Assembly (NCBI GenBank): GCA_001443525.1
Contig: LKPX01000025.1
Span: 1-47,021, forward strand
Source: Desulfobacteraceae bacterium RAAP-1
GTDB taxonomy: Bacteria > Desulfobacterota > Desulfobacteria > Desulfobacterales > Desulfatirhabdiaceae
DNA: 47,021 nt
Direction of reading: 5' to 3'
In this document: positions 17,207-25,796 of the stretch, piece by piece
Layout of the letters: the number at the start of each line of letters is the position of its first letter
Position numbering within the stretch: position 1 is the first letter of the stretch
Notes under the pieces: model-generated
The model's input: the letters and a program-made list of their open reading frames with translations, nothing else
Told to the model about the DNA's origin: nothing
Database searches by the model: none
Made by a program: the position numbers and the translations under genes

Positions 17207-17292
17207 TTCGGTCTCTCCCATGTTGTCGTTACTTGAATTTGATTTTCAACCACACCAAGGGCCTGATCGTAGTCCTTGAATTCAACTGACAT
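17203..17292 (-). CDS. 29-codon ORF coupled to slipin
   Basis: MSVEFKDYDQALGVVENQIQ and nine further residues. The ATG has GGGGGGT upstream and the TGA stop overlaps the ATG of slipin (ATGA), the classical coupling arrangement. I do not recognise the peptide. It follows directly after an EAL-domain fragment, so it may be a leader peptide or debris of a lost gene. Confidence 0.45.
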   Translation of the reverse strand: MSVEFKDYDQALGVVENQIQVTTTWERPK

Positions 17293-17304
17293 AAATACCC
17301 CCCA

Positions 17305-17430
17305 TCATATGCCTGCTGCCAGCAGCGCGGCGAATTGTTCGGCATCCAGCGGTCGACTGAAAAAGTAGCCTTGCCCTTCTTTACAGTGCTGCGCCTTCAG
17401 GAAGGCCAGTTGCGCCTGATTCTCCGCTCC
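17305..17430 (-). pseudogene. C-terminal remnant of an EAL (c-di-GMP phosphodiesterase) domain
   Basis: Minus-strand codons give GAENQAQLAFLKAQHC, then KEGQGYFFSRPLDAEQFAALL and a stop. This is the conserved last helix and strand of EAL domains (AEGVET...QLxFLxxxGCxxxQGYxFSRPL). Two in-frame stops lie just upstream of 17430, so only about 41 residues remain and no start exists. A c-di-GMP phosphodiesterase gene was lost here. Confidence 0.8.
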
Positions 17431-17490
17431 TTATCATTCAGACGAGTTAGCATCCATGTGAAATTCTTCATCCTTTTATGCGGATATGTA

Positions 17491-17832
17491 CTATGGCTTT
17501 ACATATGCGTATCCATCAAGTTGCTTTTCTATTATTTCTTTAACTCCTATAGGAACTACTTTAACATATGGGCACAGCATTTCCTTTTCAATCTTCAGGC
17601 TGTTTAGTGCATTATTACAGGCTATGACGCTTATTCCTTTTTTTTCTAATTCTTCAAGACCCGTATTATCTGATTCAAAGTCTTTCCTGTAACGCATTAC
17701 GGCTTTCGAATTTGCAACTATCTCAACTTGTGAATCTTTAATGTCGATTCCCTTTAACAGGTTTTCTACATTTGTTATCAGCAGATTCCATTTTTCCAAT
17801 TCATCAACATGAAAAATAGCTTTGATCTTCAT
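17491..17832 (-). CDS. DsrE/DsrF-like protein
   Basis: 113 residues. The N-terminus MKIKAIFHVDELEKWNLLI and the segment EIVANSKAVMRYR, then GISVIACNNALNSLKI, match the small DsrE/DsrF-like family (the so-called intracellular sulfur oxidation DsrE-like fold). The Cys in VIACNNAL occupies the usual active position; another Cys (MLCPYV) is nearby. Functions range from sulfur relay to unknown. The gene is visibly more AT-rich than its neighbours, suggesting separate acquisition. Confidence 0.83.
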   Translation of the reverse strand: MKIKAIFHVDELEKWNLLITNVENLLKGIDIKDSQVEIVANSKAVMRYRKDFESDNTGLEELEKKGISVIACNNALNSLKIEKEMLCPYVKVVPIGVKEIIEKQLDGYAYVKP

Positions 17833-17902
17833 TTTTTTCTCCTCATCACGAAAGTCCTTTCTCGCGTTTGCTTTAATGGAATGCTCATTGGGAGACGATT
17901 CA

Positions 17903-18145
17903 TCAACCCAGTATCCCTTTGGTCAGATTGACGGCGATGTGCTGCCCTTCTTTGATCACGCCGACCAGCGCATACGGGGAGATCAACACCTGCCTGCCTA
18001 TAAGCCAGCTGCTGTCTGCTGTGTCGGCGATCAGATAGCGGACTGTCCAGTACCGGTCATCAAAATAGAATTCTTTGACCTTCCCTATTTCCCCGTCAAG
18101 GCTGTCCAATTTGTAACTATTCAGTGCTTTGGCTTTGATTAACAT
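17903..18145 (-). CDS. PRC-barrel domain protein
   Basis: 80 residues: MLIKAKALNSYKLDSLDGEI, GKVKEFYFDDRYWTVRYLIAD, then RQVLISPYAL form a single PRC-barrel. The domain is used for protein or RNA contacts (RimM, photosynthetic reaction centre H). Family members commonly continue for about 50 more residues after the VNLTK strand; this one stops immediately (VNLTKGILG), so it may be shortened. ATG at 18145 with GAAAGGAC upstream. Confidence 0.83.
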   Translation of the reverse strand: MLIKAKALNSYKLDSLDGEIGKVKEFYFDDRYWTVRYLIADTADSSWLIGRQVLISPYALVGVIKEGQHIAVNLTKGILG

Positions 18146-18176
18146 GGCAGTCCTTTCGTTTTTTTACGTGTTGTTT

Positions 18177-18995
18177 TTACTCGCTGTCGGCGTGCGAATG
18201 ACAGCGAGTTTGAGAAGTCAGATAGCCTCCTGCCGCAAAAGCGTCGTTGCCAACTGGAGGTGAAAGATAGTCGTACACAACTTCGCCTATGTCGAGCGTC
18301 AGATCCGCAATAAAGTGCAGGGCAGACTCGACCTTGAGTACCGGCAGATCCGCTACCGGCGCAAGCGCGTGCGGATGCAGTTCCAGCGAACCCGGCGCAG
18401 TCCAGGCGCCTTTGAGCGTCACCTGGGTCGTGTAATAGCGCACCAGTTCGCAGATACGTGCTGAACCGTCAACGTGTGGAATGATTTTCAGCAGGAAATT
18501 GGGAGCGGCGAGTGCGACCTGCACTGCGGCATGATCGGCCTCGCGATGCTTGAATCCCATCGTCGCCGTGGCGATGCGCACCTTTCCATAGTCGAGCGTG
18601 CCCACCAGTGTATCAATCTCGACATCGAGTTGCGGCGAGGCCAGCTTTTTCGGAAAACCCCACAATTCACGTCCGCCGGCAATGGGTGGATGATCATTCA
18701 GGTACATCGCGTGCATGTAGCTGCCTTTATCACCACGAAAGCTTACCGGGATAATTTGGCCGGATTCGGTGTAATCGCCAAAACCGGTCGAGTCAGGCAT
18801 ACGAATGAATTCGTACTTCACTATTGGTTCTAAAATTTCCAGCGGTTCGGGCACCACCGCGTGTAACGCATCCGGATCTGTGCGATAGGTAATGATCAGA
18901 AATTCGCGATTGATGAATCGGTAAGGCCCCCGCGGGAATGCCGGGCTCGTTAATGGCATCGCAAAGGCAGTGGCTTTAACGTCTGAAATATTCAT
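18177..18995 (-). CDS. adc: Acetoacetate decarboxylase
   Basis: 272 residues matching acetoacetate decarboxylase along its length: [16 protein letters not shown], the substrate pocket region [20 protein letters not shown] and the catalytic lysine pair in [15 protein letters not shown] (K116-K117; the first forms the Schiff base in the clostridial enzyme, the second lowers its pKa). The reaction is acetoacetate to acetone and CO2. It is the third gene after ctfA and ctfB with only a 43-base gap, reproducing the acetone branch of solventogenic clostridia. GGAGG precedes the ATG at 18995. Confidence 0.93.
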   Translation of the reverse strand: MNISDVKATAFAMPLTSPAFPRGPYRFINREFLIITYRTDPDALHAVVPEPLEILEPIVKYEFIRMPDSTGFGDYTESGQIIPVSFRGDKGSYMHAMYLNDHPPIAGGRELWGFPKKLASPQLDVEIDTLVGTLDYGKVRIATATMGFKHREADHAAVQVALAAPNFLLKIIPHVDGSARICELVRYYTTQVTLKGAWTAPGSLELHPHALAPVADLPVLKVESALHFIADLTLDIGEVVYDYLSPPVGNDAFAAGGYLTSQTRCHSHADSE

Positions 18996-19038
18996 AGTTT
19001 TTCCTCCAGGAATGCCGACCGGTGTTTTGTTGCCATTA

Positions 19039-19692
19039 TTAACCCGCCATTTTTTTTAGATTGGGCGAAATGATAAGCCGCGCCCCGGTTGCCGCCCGAA
19101 TCTGCTCAAGCGTAAATTCAGGATTATATTCAATCAGCTCAATGCCTTTATCTGTTATAACCATGACGCCCATTTCAGTTACAATCATATCCACCGCTTT
19201 GATGCCCGTTAACGGAAAAGTACACTTTTTCAGTATCTTGTGAGCGCCCTTATTGGTGTGCTCCATGGCAATAATGACCTTCTTGGCTCCAACGACCAGA
19301 TCCATTGCTCCGCCCATGCCGGGAACCTTTTTGCCCGGTATGATCCAGCTCGATAAGTCACCCTCCTCGTCAACTTCAAGAGCCCCTAAAACAGTTACAT
19401 CAACGTGGCCGCCGCGAATGATACCGAAGGAAACCGCACTATCTACGAAGCTGCCCCCAATAAGAACAGACGCAGGTTGTCCACCTGCATCAACAACATA
19501 CAAACTTGCATCATCGGCAGACGGTATCAGGCCCTCTCCAACAATACCGTTTTCTGAAAGGAGGGTGATTCTGACGCCCTCAGGAAGATAGTTTTCAACT
19601 TGAGTTGGCAGGCCGATACCCAGACTGACGACATCGCTGTCTTTGAGTTCTTTGGCAACTCTGGCAGCAATAAAGCCTTTAATGTCTTCCAT
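19039..19692 (-). CDS. ctfB: 3-oxoacid / acetoacetyl-CoA transferase, beta subunit
   Basis: 217 residues of the AtoA/ScoB/CtfB type. The catalytic glutamate lies in [11 protein letters not shown] (E47), preceded by [34 protein letters not shown] and GMGGAMDLV are also conserved. With the alpha subunit it moves CoA between acetoacetate and acetate or butyrate. Its ATG overlaps the stop of the alpha gene (TAATG), giving coupled translation and equal stoichiometry. Symbol given by operon analogy with clostridial ctfAB; atoA is equally possible. Confidence 0.92.
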   Translation of the reverse strand: MEDIKGFIAARVAKELKDSDVVSLGIGLPTQVENYLPEGVRITLLSENGIVGEGLIPSADDASLYVVDAGGQPASVLIGGSFVDSAVSFGIIRGGHVDVTVLGALEVDEEGDLSSWIIPGKKVPGMGGAMDLVVGAKKVIIAMEHTNKGAHKILKKCTFPLTGIKAVDMIVTEMGVMVITDKGIELIEYNPEFTLEQIRAATGARLIISPNLKKMAG

Positions 19693-20348
19693 TACGCATT
19701 ACCTCCGTCCACGATGTAATCTACAAAAATACTCTGGGTTACAACATTCTCGGGTTCAATTTCACCAGGCTCCACAAGCTTATCCGCCTCAGCTATTACA
19801 AGGTCGGCAGCGGTCGCCATGACCACGTTGAAGTTGCGTGTTGTGCCCCGGTACCAGACGTTGCCCTGTTTGTCGATTTTGTTGCCGCAGATGAGCGCTA
19901 CGTCCGCTTTCAGCGGCAACTCAAGAAGATAATCTTTTCCGTCAATGCGGATAACCTGCTTTCCATCAGCAATGGTTGTTCCGAAACCTGTCAGGGTGAG
20001 AAATCCACCCGTACCGTTGCCTCCGCAGCGGATGCGCTCTGCAAATGTTCCCTGCGGTATCAGCTCCACCTGCAATTCGCCGGCATTCATTTTTTTGCCA
20101 ACCTCAGGGTTCAGACCGACATGCGTCGCAATAAGTTTCTTAACCTGACCGCTGGTAATCAGCTTGCCAATTCCGAATTTTGGACATGCGCCATCATTGC
20201 ACATAACCGTCAGATTCTTCGTGCCTTTCTTTGCAAGAGCATCAATGACTTTATGCGGACTTCCACATCCCATGAAGCCGCCGATCATAACGGTATTCCC
20301 GTCTTTAATCAGGCAGACTGCTTCTTCAACTGAAACTACTTTAGCCAT
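19692..20348 (-). CDS. ctfA: 3-oxoacid / acetoacetyl-CoA transferase, alpha subunit
   Basis: 218 residues of the AtoD/ScoA/CtfA type: DGNTVMIGGFMGCGSPHKVID, the glycine-rich oxyanion loop GGNGTGGFLTLTGFGT and the C-terminal VTQSIFVDYIVDG. I use the ATG at 20348 (MAKVVSVEEA; AAAGGT upstream) rather than 20414. It is the first gene after sigma-54 cassette 2, with a predicted untranslated leader of about 70 bases. In E. coli the related atoDAEB operon is also sigma-54-dependent, controlled by AtoC, so RpoN control of this operon is plausible. Confidence 0.92.
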   Translation of the reverse strand: MAKVVSVEEAVCLIKDGNTVMIGGFMGCGSPHKVIDALAKKGTKNLTVMCNDGACPKFGIGKLITSGQVKKLIATHVGLNPEVGKKMNAGELQVELIPQGTFAERIRCGGNGTGGFLTLTGFGTTIADGKQVIRIDGKDYLLELPLKADVALICGNKIDKQGNVWYRGTTRNFNVVMATAADLVIAEADKLVEPGEIEPENVVTQSIFVDYIVDGGNA

Positions 20349-20428
20349 TTTACCTTTCTCCCTTGCTATTAAGTTAACCAACCGTCTGTGGATTTCATGA
20401 TCGGATTGTTGCATCTATCCATAATTAT

Positions 20429-20576
20429 TCGCATTATTTGTGCCAAGTTTCCAGCACTCAGCGTCGTGTCGCCCATCATTCTGATTCTTATGAATAATCA
20501 GTTAATCGAGCATTTACGGGGCTGTTATTAAGCGGTGTATAAAAAGGGTCATATTTAATCGGCGGTCATATATGAC
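20429..20576 (-). promoter_or_regulatory. Sigma-54 promoter/enhancer cassette, copy 2
   Basis: Minus-strand promoter TGGCACAAATAATGCG (20429-20444) with GG-N10-GC spacing; dyad GTCATATATGAC at 20565-20576, with GGTCATAT at 20547-20554. The stretch between (for example CATCATTCTGATTCTTAT and CGGGGCTGTTATTAAG) aligns with copies 1 and 3. It drives ctfA-ctfB-adc. Its enhancer end forms the last codons of a broken lipoprotein gene, so the cassette was joined to that gene by insertion or deletion. Confidence 0.8.
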
Positions 20577-20766
20577 TTTTATTCGGCATCTCTGGCGCTT
20601 GGAGTGACAAAAGATAAGGGACGGATTGCTTCTGTGATCTCACGACGGAAGCCGGGCTCAAAAGGTAGTATGTGGAAGAAGGACTGCCTGCACAGCCGAT
20701 AAGAGAGAAAACAAGGAAAGCCATTGCCGATAACCGCACCGCCCGTGAAAAACAGAAACCGTTCAT
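20566..20766 (-). pseudogene. Truncated ABC-transport auxiliary lipoprotein
   Basis: The ATG at 20766 follows AGGGGAGAG. MNGFCFSRAVRLSAMAFLVF leads into a lipobox (SLIGC, Cys 25) and SPSSTYYLLSP, the start of the PqiC/ABC-transport auxiliary lipoproteins that follow MCE genes. Only 66 residues remain of an expected ~200; the last residues (PNKSHI) and the stop are encoded by the dyad of sigma-54 cassette 2. A short lipoprotein could still be made, but function is unlikely. Confidence 0.75.
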
Positions 20767-21150
20767 CTTACTCTCCCCTTGCCTTCTTTTTTCGCCGATA
20801 TCGCCGCGGCTGAGGTTCGTATACTGTTCGAGAGGCAGGGCGATGTTTTCGGCCAGCGTCATGGAAGTCCACAGGGCACCGTTCTGATAAAGAACGCCAA
20901 AGCGCCGCATCATCCGCCCCTGCACCTCCGGCTCGACCTCCCAAAAACTCGTTGCGCCATAGAAGACCCGCCCCCTGGCCGGTTCCTTCAACCCGATCAT
21001 GATCTTGAGCAACGTGCTCTTGCCGCAGCCGCTCCCCCCCATGATGACGAAAATGTCACCCTTGTTCACCGTAAAACTGAGGTCCTTCATGAGGATGACG
21101 CCGCCATACCCCATATCCAGACCCTGCACCACAATCTCAGCCTCGCTCAT
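20767..21150 (-). pseudogene. Truncated MlaF-type ABC ATPase
   Basis: The ATG at 21150 (MSEAEIVVQG; GGGAGAT upstream) begins an MlaF/Mkl-type ATPase with Walker A GGSGCGKST and Q-loop region LYQNGALWTSMTLAENIALPLE. It stops resembling the family after LSRGDIGE, before the LSGGM signature, Walker B and H-loop, and then runs in frame into the lipoprotein remnant. ATP hydrolysis is therefore not possible. The usual MCE gene between ATPase and lipoprotein is absent, so one deletion probably removed the end of mlaF and all of mlaD. Confidence 0.82.
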
Positions 21151-21167
21151 GGCATCTCCCATAAAAG

Positions 21168-22295
21168 TCAGATCCGCAGGAAGTTACAGGCAACAGTGAT
21201 GACGGCTGTCGCAACAACAATAGCGACAATGGCGGTCACGACGGCCGAGGTGGTTGCAGACCCGACCGCCGAGGCGCTCCGGCCGCACTGCATGCCTCTC
21301 AGGCATCCGGTCAATGAGATAATGACGCCGAAAACCGCACTATGAAACAGCCCTATCCACAGGTTGGCGAGGCTCAGGGTGGCCTTTGTCTCAGTGAGAT
21401 AGGCCATCGGACTCAGATCGAGCATGCCGATGCCGACAATCAGCCCCCCGAGAATTCCCATGATATCGGCGTACGCGCAGAGAAGGGGCATCATCAGGGT
21501 CAGTGCAAGCATGCGGGGCAGGACAAGAAATTCCATCGGGGAGACGCCAAAAGTTTTAAGCGCATCAATCTCCTCGTTCACCTGCATGGTCCCGAGCTGT
21601 GCCGCATAGGAAGCACCGGTACGGCCGGCCATGATAATCCCGGTCATGACGGCGCCCATCACCCGTACCATGGCAATACCCACCAGATCGGCCACATAGA
21701 TCTGGGCGCCGAAGGCTTGAAGCTGTATGGCGCCCACAAATGCAAGAATCAATCCAAAGAGTATACTGATCAATGAAACAATCGGAAGGGCCTGAACACC
21801 TGATTCCTGGAGAAAGAGGAAGACGTCGGATCGACGAAAGGATGCCCGTCCTCTGAAAAGGGCAAGCAGGGCCATCGTCGCCTCGCCGAGGAAGGCTAAA
21901 ACCTCGCCGGCGGATCCCGCCAGCGTGATCGTCCTGCCCCCAATGCGGGACAGGAACGGCTCGGAGCGTGCGTCCTTCTTTGTTTCCTGATGCTCCGGAA
22001 CGGCTGCTGCCAGTTTCAGCAGCCGTCTCGCGCCTTCGGGCAGGGCGTCCATCCGGCAGTCAATGCCTCTTTTCTCAAGATACGCGTTGATCTTTATGAG
22101 AAACGTCAGCAGATTGCTGTCCCAGCCCGTAAGCTCCGAAGCATCAAATGCGACGGTGCGCAGCAAGGGTTTCGATGCAAGAACGCCGAGCGGCTCGTCG
22201 GCCCCCGGCAACTCGGCGCCTGTTTGCCACTTGCCTGAAAAATGTATGATGACCGAATCGTCTGTCGGACAGGAGACAGTCATTTTGCCCTTCAT
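21168..22295 (-). CDS. MlaE-type ABC permease with N-terminal STAS domain
   Basis: 375 residues from the ATG at 22295 (GGGTGAAG upstream). An N-terminal STAS-like domain (about 1-100, SVIIHFSGKW, TVAFDASELTGWDS) is fused to the MlaE permease fold with five to six membrane segments and the signature GRTGASYAAQLGTMQVNEEIDAL, then LPRMLALTLMMP. Relatives move phospholipids between membranes with MlaF, an MCE protein and a lipoprotein. The permease is intact but its ATPase and lipoprotein partners downstream are truncated and the MCE gene is missing, so the transporter is probably dead unless complemented in trans. Confidence 0.88.
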   Translation of the reverse strand: MKGKMTVSCPTDDSVIIHFSGKWQTGAELPGADEPLGVLASKPLLRTVAFDASELTGWDSNLLTFLIKINAYLEKRGIDCRMDALPEGARRLLKLAAAVPEHQETKKDARSEPFLSRIGGRTITLAGSAGEVLAFLGEATMALLALFRGRASFRRSDVFLFLQESGVQALPIVSLISILFGLILAFVGAIQLQAFGAQIYVADLVGIAMVRVMGAVMTGIIMAGRTGASYAAQLGTMQVNEEIDALKTFGVSPMEFLVLPRMLALTLMMPLLCAYADIMGILGGLIVGIGMLDLSPMAYLTETKATLSLANLWIGLFHSAVFGVIISLTGCLRGMQCGRSASAVGSATTSAVVTAIVAIVVATAVITVACNFLRI

Positions 22296-22438
22296 AACAG
22301 CTTCACCCACGGATAGATACTCCTTGGATAGATTCCTGCCTCCCGGACTGTTTTGCCGAGATTTCTTCCTCCACCTGCAGAAAGTGATTTAAATGCAGTT
22401 CCACTAATGGCGGAGTCAGCGGCTTATCGCTGGTACGT

Positions 22439-22951
22439 TCATTGATGGTGATCCAATGTATCCGGGCTGGTACGGCCGAGGATTTCCTTGGCATGGATTG
22501 TCTCATCCACAGAGCCATGGACAATCAAGACAAACTTGCCGGTCTTGAGCGCCGTCTCATACCGCAATACGCTATCCTTGGGAATTCCCAGCCCGTACAG
22601 GCCGGCCCCGAGCGCGCTCAAACCGCCCACCACGACGGCGCCTTCCAGTGCCCCGATAATCCAACTGACCAGCGGCCCCCCAATCAGAAGCGGCCCCAAA
22701 CCGGGAATCCAAAAAAACGCGGACCCGAACAAAAATCCCCACAGACCACCCCAGAAAGCACCTGTCTTACCCCAAACCTTCATCCGGTCGCCGGTATTGT
22801 AGTAGCCGACCACATGTTCATCCGTGTGATAGTCGCGTCCTACAATCGATAGTTTCTTCATATCGAAACCGGATTGCTGCAGTTCCTTGACAGCCGCTTC
22901 AGCGGCTGTGTGCGATGAATAGGTCGCAACGATGGAATTGTTTTTGTCCAT
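22439..22951 (-). CDS. YflT/DUF1269-like general stress membrane protein
   Basis: 170 residues. The N-terminal domain (MDKNNSIVATYSSHTAAEAA, VKELQQSGFDMKKLSIVGRD) is of the heat-induced stress protein YflT type. A glycine-rich hydrophobic region follows (about 65-120, TGAFWGGLWGFLFGSAFFWI, then GALEGAVVVGGLSALGAGL), and the C-terminus (GKFVLIVHGSVDETIHAKEI) is ferredoxin-like. It is common in bacterial stress loci beside BON, CsbD and phosphoketolase genes. ATG at 22951 with AAAGGAAT upstream. The 143 bases between it and the permease gene hold no clear gene. Confidence 0.78.
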   Translation of the reverse strand: MDKNNSIVATYSSHTAAEAAVKELQQSGFDMKKLSIVGRDYHTDEHVVGYYNTGDRMKVWGKTGAFWGGLWGFLFGSAFFWIPGLGPLLIGGPLVSWIIGALEGAVVVGGLSALGAGLYGLGIPKDSVLRYETALKTGKFVLIVHGSVDETIHAKEILGRTSPDTLDHHQ

Positions 22952-23043
22952 GATATTCCTTTCTTTCTTGATGATGAACCAGATTCATGCGTGTTAGAGA
23001 CATGTTGGGCGAAAAAGGATTGAGCCTCCTTCGCCCATGACTG

Positions 23044-23217
23044 TTATCTTGACGGCTGTTCTCGTTCATCTCCGCTCTTATTCCCGAGCCCGTGTCCTTT
23101 CCCCTCACCGCTCCCATCTTTGGGTTTATGCATCGGTTTTGCTCCCGGGCAGTTTCCTCTTTGCCCGCCGCTTTTTGACCCTTTACCGTCTTTTCCCGTT
23201 CCATCTTTGTTCGGCAT
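23044..23217 (-). CDS. DUF5320-like glycine/lysine-rich small protein
   Basis: 57 residues starting MPNKDGTGKDGKGSKSGGQR, then GNCPGAKPMHKPKDG. The start resembles DUF5320 proteins (MPxGDGTGPxGxGPxTGRG), usually short, Gly-rich and unstructured. GGAG lies upstream of the ATG at 23217. Function unknown. The gene lies in the 390-base gap between phosphoketolase and the stress membrane protein. Confidence 0.6.
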   Translation of the reverse strand: MPNKDGTGKDGKGSKSGGQRGNCPGAKPMHKPKDGSGEGKGHGLGNKSGDEREQPSR

Positions 23218-23256
23218 ATTCAATTCTCCTGTTTGGTACAGCGGTTGTTTAATCAT

Positions 23257-23278
23257 CCAGCGCATAAAAATGCACTGG
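23257..23278. repeat. Short hairpin after phosphoketolase
   Basis: CCAGCGCAT-AAAA-ATGCACTGG is a 9-bp stem with one mismatch. It lies about 60 bases after the phosphoketolase stop on the minus strand. There is no following T-run, so it may be an mRNA-stabilising hairpin rather than a terminator. Confidence 0.4.
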
Positions 23279-23339
23279 ACTTTAAGGCGTGTCCGCTATG
23301 TTCCACACCCAAAATCAGTTTTTGTGTTCGCCCTTCGTT

Positions 23340-25796
23340 TTAGCAGCACATTCTTTCGCTCCATTTCCAGTCCCGGATTTCCGGCATGTCCTCACCGTGT
23401 TTGTCAATGTATTGCTTGTGCTCGATGAGCTTATCCTGCATCGCCTGCTTCAGTTCGGCGCCGCCGGCCCCCAGTTGCGGCAGCCGGTTAATCACATCCT
23501 GCACCAGGTGGAACCTGTCCAGATCGTTTAAAACCGTCATGTCAAAATACGTTGTGATGGTGCCTTCTTCTTTATAACCCCGGACATGCATGTTTTCGTG
23601 ATTGGTACGGCGATATGTCAATCGGTGCACCAGCCATGGGTAGCCGTGGAAGGCAAAAACGATCGGCTTGTCTTGGGTGAATAACGCATCAAAATCCGGA
23701 TCGCTCAGTCCGTGCGGATGTTCTGTATCGGGTTCCAGTTTCATCAGATCAACGACATTGATCACCCGGATTTTCAGATCGGGCAGATGGCTGCGCAGGA
23801 TGGAAACGGCGGCCAGGGTCTCGAGCGTGGGCACATCGCCGCAGCAGGCCATCACCACGTCCGGCTCCGCGCCTTGATCGCTGCTGGCCCATTGCCAGAC
23901 GCCAATTCCCTGGATGCAATGCGCGATTGCCGCATCCATGTCCAGCCATTGGGGCGCCTGGTATTTGCCCGCGATCACCACGTTGACGTAATGCCGGCTC
24001 CTCAGACAATGGTTCCAGACCGACAGCAGGCAGTTGGCATCCGGCGGAAGATATACGCGAACGATTGAGGCCTTCTTGTTTACCACGTGATCGATGAAGC
24101 CGGGGTCTTGATGGGTAAAACCGTTATGCGCCTGCTGCCAGACGTGGGAGGCAAGCAGATAGTTCAGCGACGCGATTTTTCTCCGCCACGGTAACTCCGC
24201 GCTGACTTTCAGCCACTTGGCATGCTGGTTGAACATCGAATCAATGATGTGAATGAACGCCTCGTAGCAGTTAAACAACCCGTGCCTTCCGGTTAAAAGA
24301 TATCCCTCGAGCCAGCCTTCACACTGATGCTCGCTCAGCATCTCCATGACCCGGCCTTCGGATGCAAGAAACTCGTCGTTTTCCTTCGTCCGGGCTTCCC
24401 ACTGCCGGTTGGTGACCTCGAAAACGGCATTCAACCGGTTGGAAAGCGTCTCATCGGGGCCAAATATCCGGAAATTGCGCTCCTCCCGATTGAGATTCAC
24501 CACCTCGCGCAGGAATTCTCCCAGGACGTGTGTGTCGGCAGCCTGAACGGATCCCGGAGACGGCACTTTCATCGCATAATTTCGAAAATCGGGCATATGC
24601 AGGTCGCGCAGCAATAAGCCGCCGTTGGCGTGGGGATTGGCGCCCATTCTTCGCTCTCCTGTGGGCGCCAGCTCGGCCAGTTCCGGCATAAGACGGCCGC
24701 TCTTATCGAAAAGTTCATCAGGATGATAGCTTTTCATCCAGTCTTCAAGAAGCGTTAAATGATCGGGATGATCGGCATCCACCAGGAGCGGAATCTGATG
24801 GGCTCGAAAAGTGCCCTCGATCTGGAGTCCATCGACACGTTTGGGTCCGGTCCATCCCTTGGGCGACTTTAAAACGATCATCGGCCAGCGCGGCCTGTCG
24901 GCGTCGTTTTTGTTTCGTGCATTGCTCTGGATTTGCCGGATGTCCTCAATGGCCGTTTCCAGAGCAGCGGCCATGAGTTGATGCATATTTTCCGGATCAT
25001 GACCCTCCACAAACAAAGGTGTCCAGCCATAGCCGCGGAGCAGTTGATTCAACTCCTCATGCGTGATGCGGGCCAGCAAGGCCGGGTTCGCAATTTTATA
25101 GCCGTTCAGATGCAGGATCGGCAGTACGGCGCCGTCGGTGATCGGGTTCAGAAATTTATTGGAATGCCACGCCGTTGCCAGCGGGCCTGTTTCCGCTTCG
25201 CCGTCGCCGATGACGCAGGCGATCACCAGCCCGGGATTGTCGAACGCGGCCCCGAAGGCATGGCTGAGCGAATACCCCAGCTCGCCCCCCTCGTGAATCG
25301 ACCCCGGACACTCCGGCGAGACATGGCTGGGAACCCCGCCGGGAAATGAGAAATGGGTGAACAGTTTTTTCAGCCCGTCTTCGTCCTGGCTGATGTTTGG
25401 ATAAATCTCGCTGTAAGTGCCTTCAAGATACGTGTTGCCGACGAGCGCCGGGCCGCCGTGACCGGGACCGGCAATATAGATCATATCCAGATCATATTTC
25501 TTGATGATCCGGTTTAGATGTACGTAAATGAAGTTCTGCCCTGGCGTCGTGCCCCAATGCCCGAGCAGCATCGACTTCACATGTGAGTGTTTCAGCGGTT
25601 CCCGCAGCAACGGATTCCCGCACAGATAGAGCTGGCCGACCGACAGGTAGTTGGCGGCGCGCCAATAGGCGTTCATCTTTTGCAGGAGATCGGGTGACAA
25701 CGGCTTGCCCGTTTGATTCATTTTTGTATTTTTCACCTTGGTTTCGTTTTTTATCTTTAACACCAGATTTTTTTCAGATGCCCTTTTTGTTCTCAT
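23340..25796 (-). CDS. xfp: Phosphoketolase (xylulose-5-P / fructose-6-P)
   Basis: 818 residues, the full length of the family. It carries [41 protein letters not shown], the thiamine-diphosphate motif [16 protein letters not shown] and the C-terminal [20 protein letters not shown]. The reaction splits xylulose-5-P or fructose-6-P with phosphate to acetyl-phosphate plus a triose or tetrose phosphate. The start at 25796 has GGGACAGG upstream and overlaps the acetate kinase stop by 23 bases; an ATG at 25721 ([10 protein letters not shown]) is a closer match to the usual family N-terminus. With ackA it forms a complete acetyl-P to acetate plus ATP route. Confidence 0.96.
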   Translation of the reverse strand: MRTKRASEKNLVLKIKNETKVKNTKMNQTGKPLSPDLLQKMNAYWRAANYLSVGQLYLCGNPLLREPLKHSHVKSMLLGHWGTTPGQNFIYVHLNRIIKKYDLDMIYIAGPGHGGPALVGNTYLEGTYSEIYPNISQDEDGLKKLFTHFSFPGGVPSHVSPECPGSIHEGGELGYSLSHAFGAAFDNPGLVIACVIGDGEAETGPLATAWHSNKFLNPITDGAVLPILHLNGYKIANPALLARITHEELNQLLRGYGWTPLFVEGHDPENMHQLMAAALETAIEDIRQIQSNARNKNDADRPRWPMIVLKSPKGWTGPKRVDGLQIEGTFRAHQIPLLVDADHPDHLTLLEDWMKSYHPDELFDKSGRLMPELAELAPTGERRMGANPHANGGLLLRDLHMPDFRNYAMKVPSPGSVQAADTHVLGEFLREVVNLNREERNFRIFGPDETLSNRLNAVFEVTNRQWEARTKENDEFLASEGRVMEMLSEHQCEGWLEGYLLTGRHGLFNCYEAFIHIIDSMFNQHAKWLKVSAELPWRRKIASLNYLLASHVWQQAHNGFTHQDPGFIDHVVNKKASIVRVYLPPDANCLLSVWNHCLRSRHYVNVVIAGKYQAPQWLDMDAAIAHCIQGIGVWQWASSDQGAEPDVVMACCGDVPTLETLAAVSILRSHLPDLKIRVINVVDLMKLEPDTEHPHGLSDPDFDALFTQDKPIVFAFHGYPWLVHRLTYRRTNHENMHVRGYKEEGTITTYFDMTVLNDLDRFHLVQDVINRLPQLGAGGAELKQAMQDKLIEHKQYIDKHGEDMPEIRDWKWSERMCC

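Noticed and set aside
17841-17902. Frameshift at the end of the PRC-barrel gene
   Set aside because: I looked for a continuation in the other frames after VNLTK; neither gives a convincing family C-terminus, so I record only that the protein is short.
22303-22438. Open frame ending in VEEEISAKQSGRQESIQGVSIRG before the permease gene
   Set aside because: The in-frame upstream part is antiparallel noise through the DUF1269-like gene, there is no usable start, and no similarity is recognisable.
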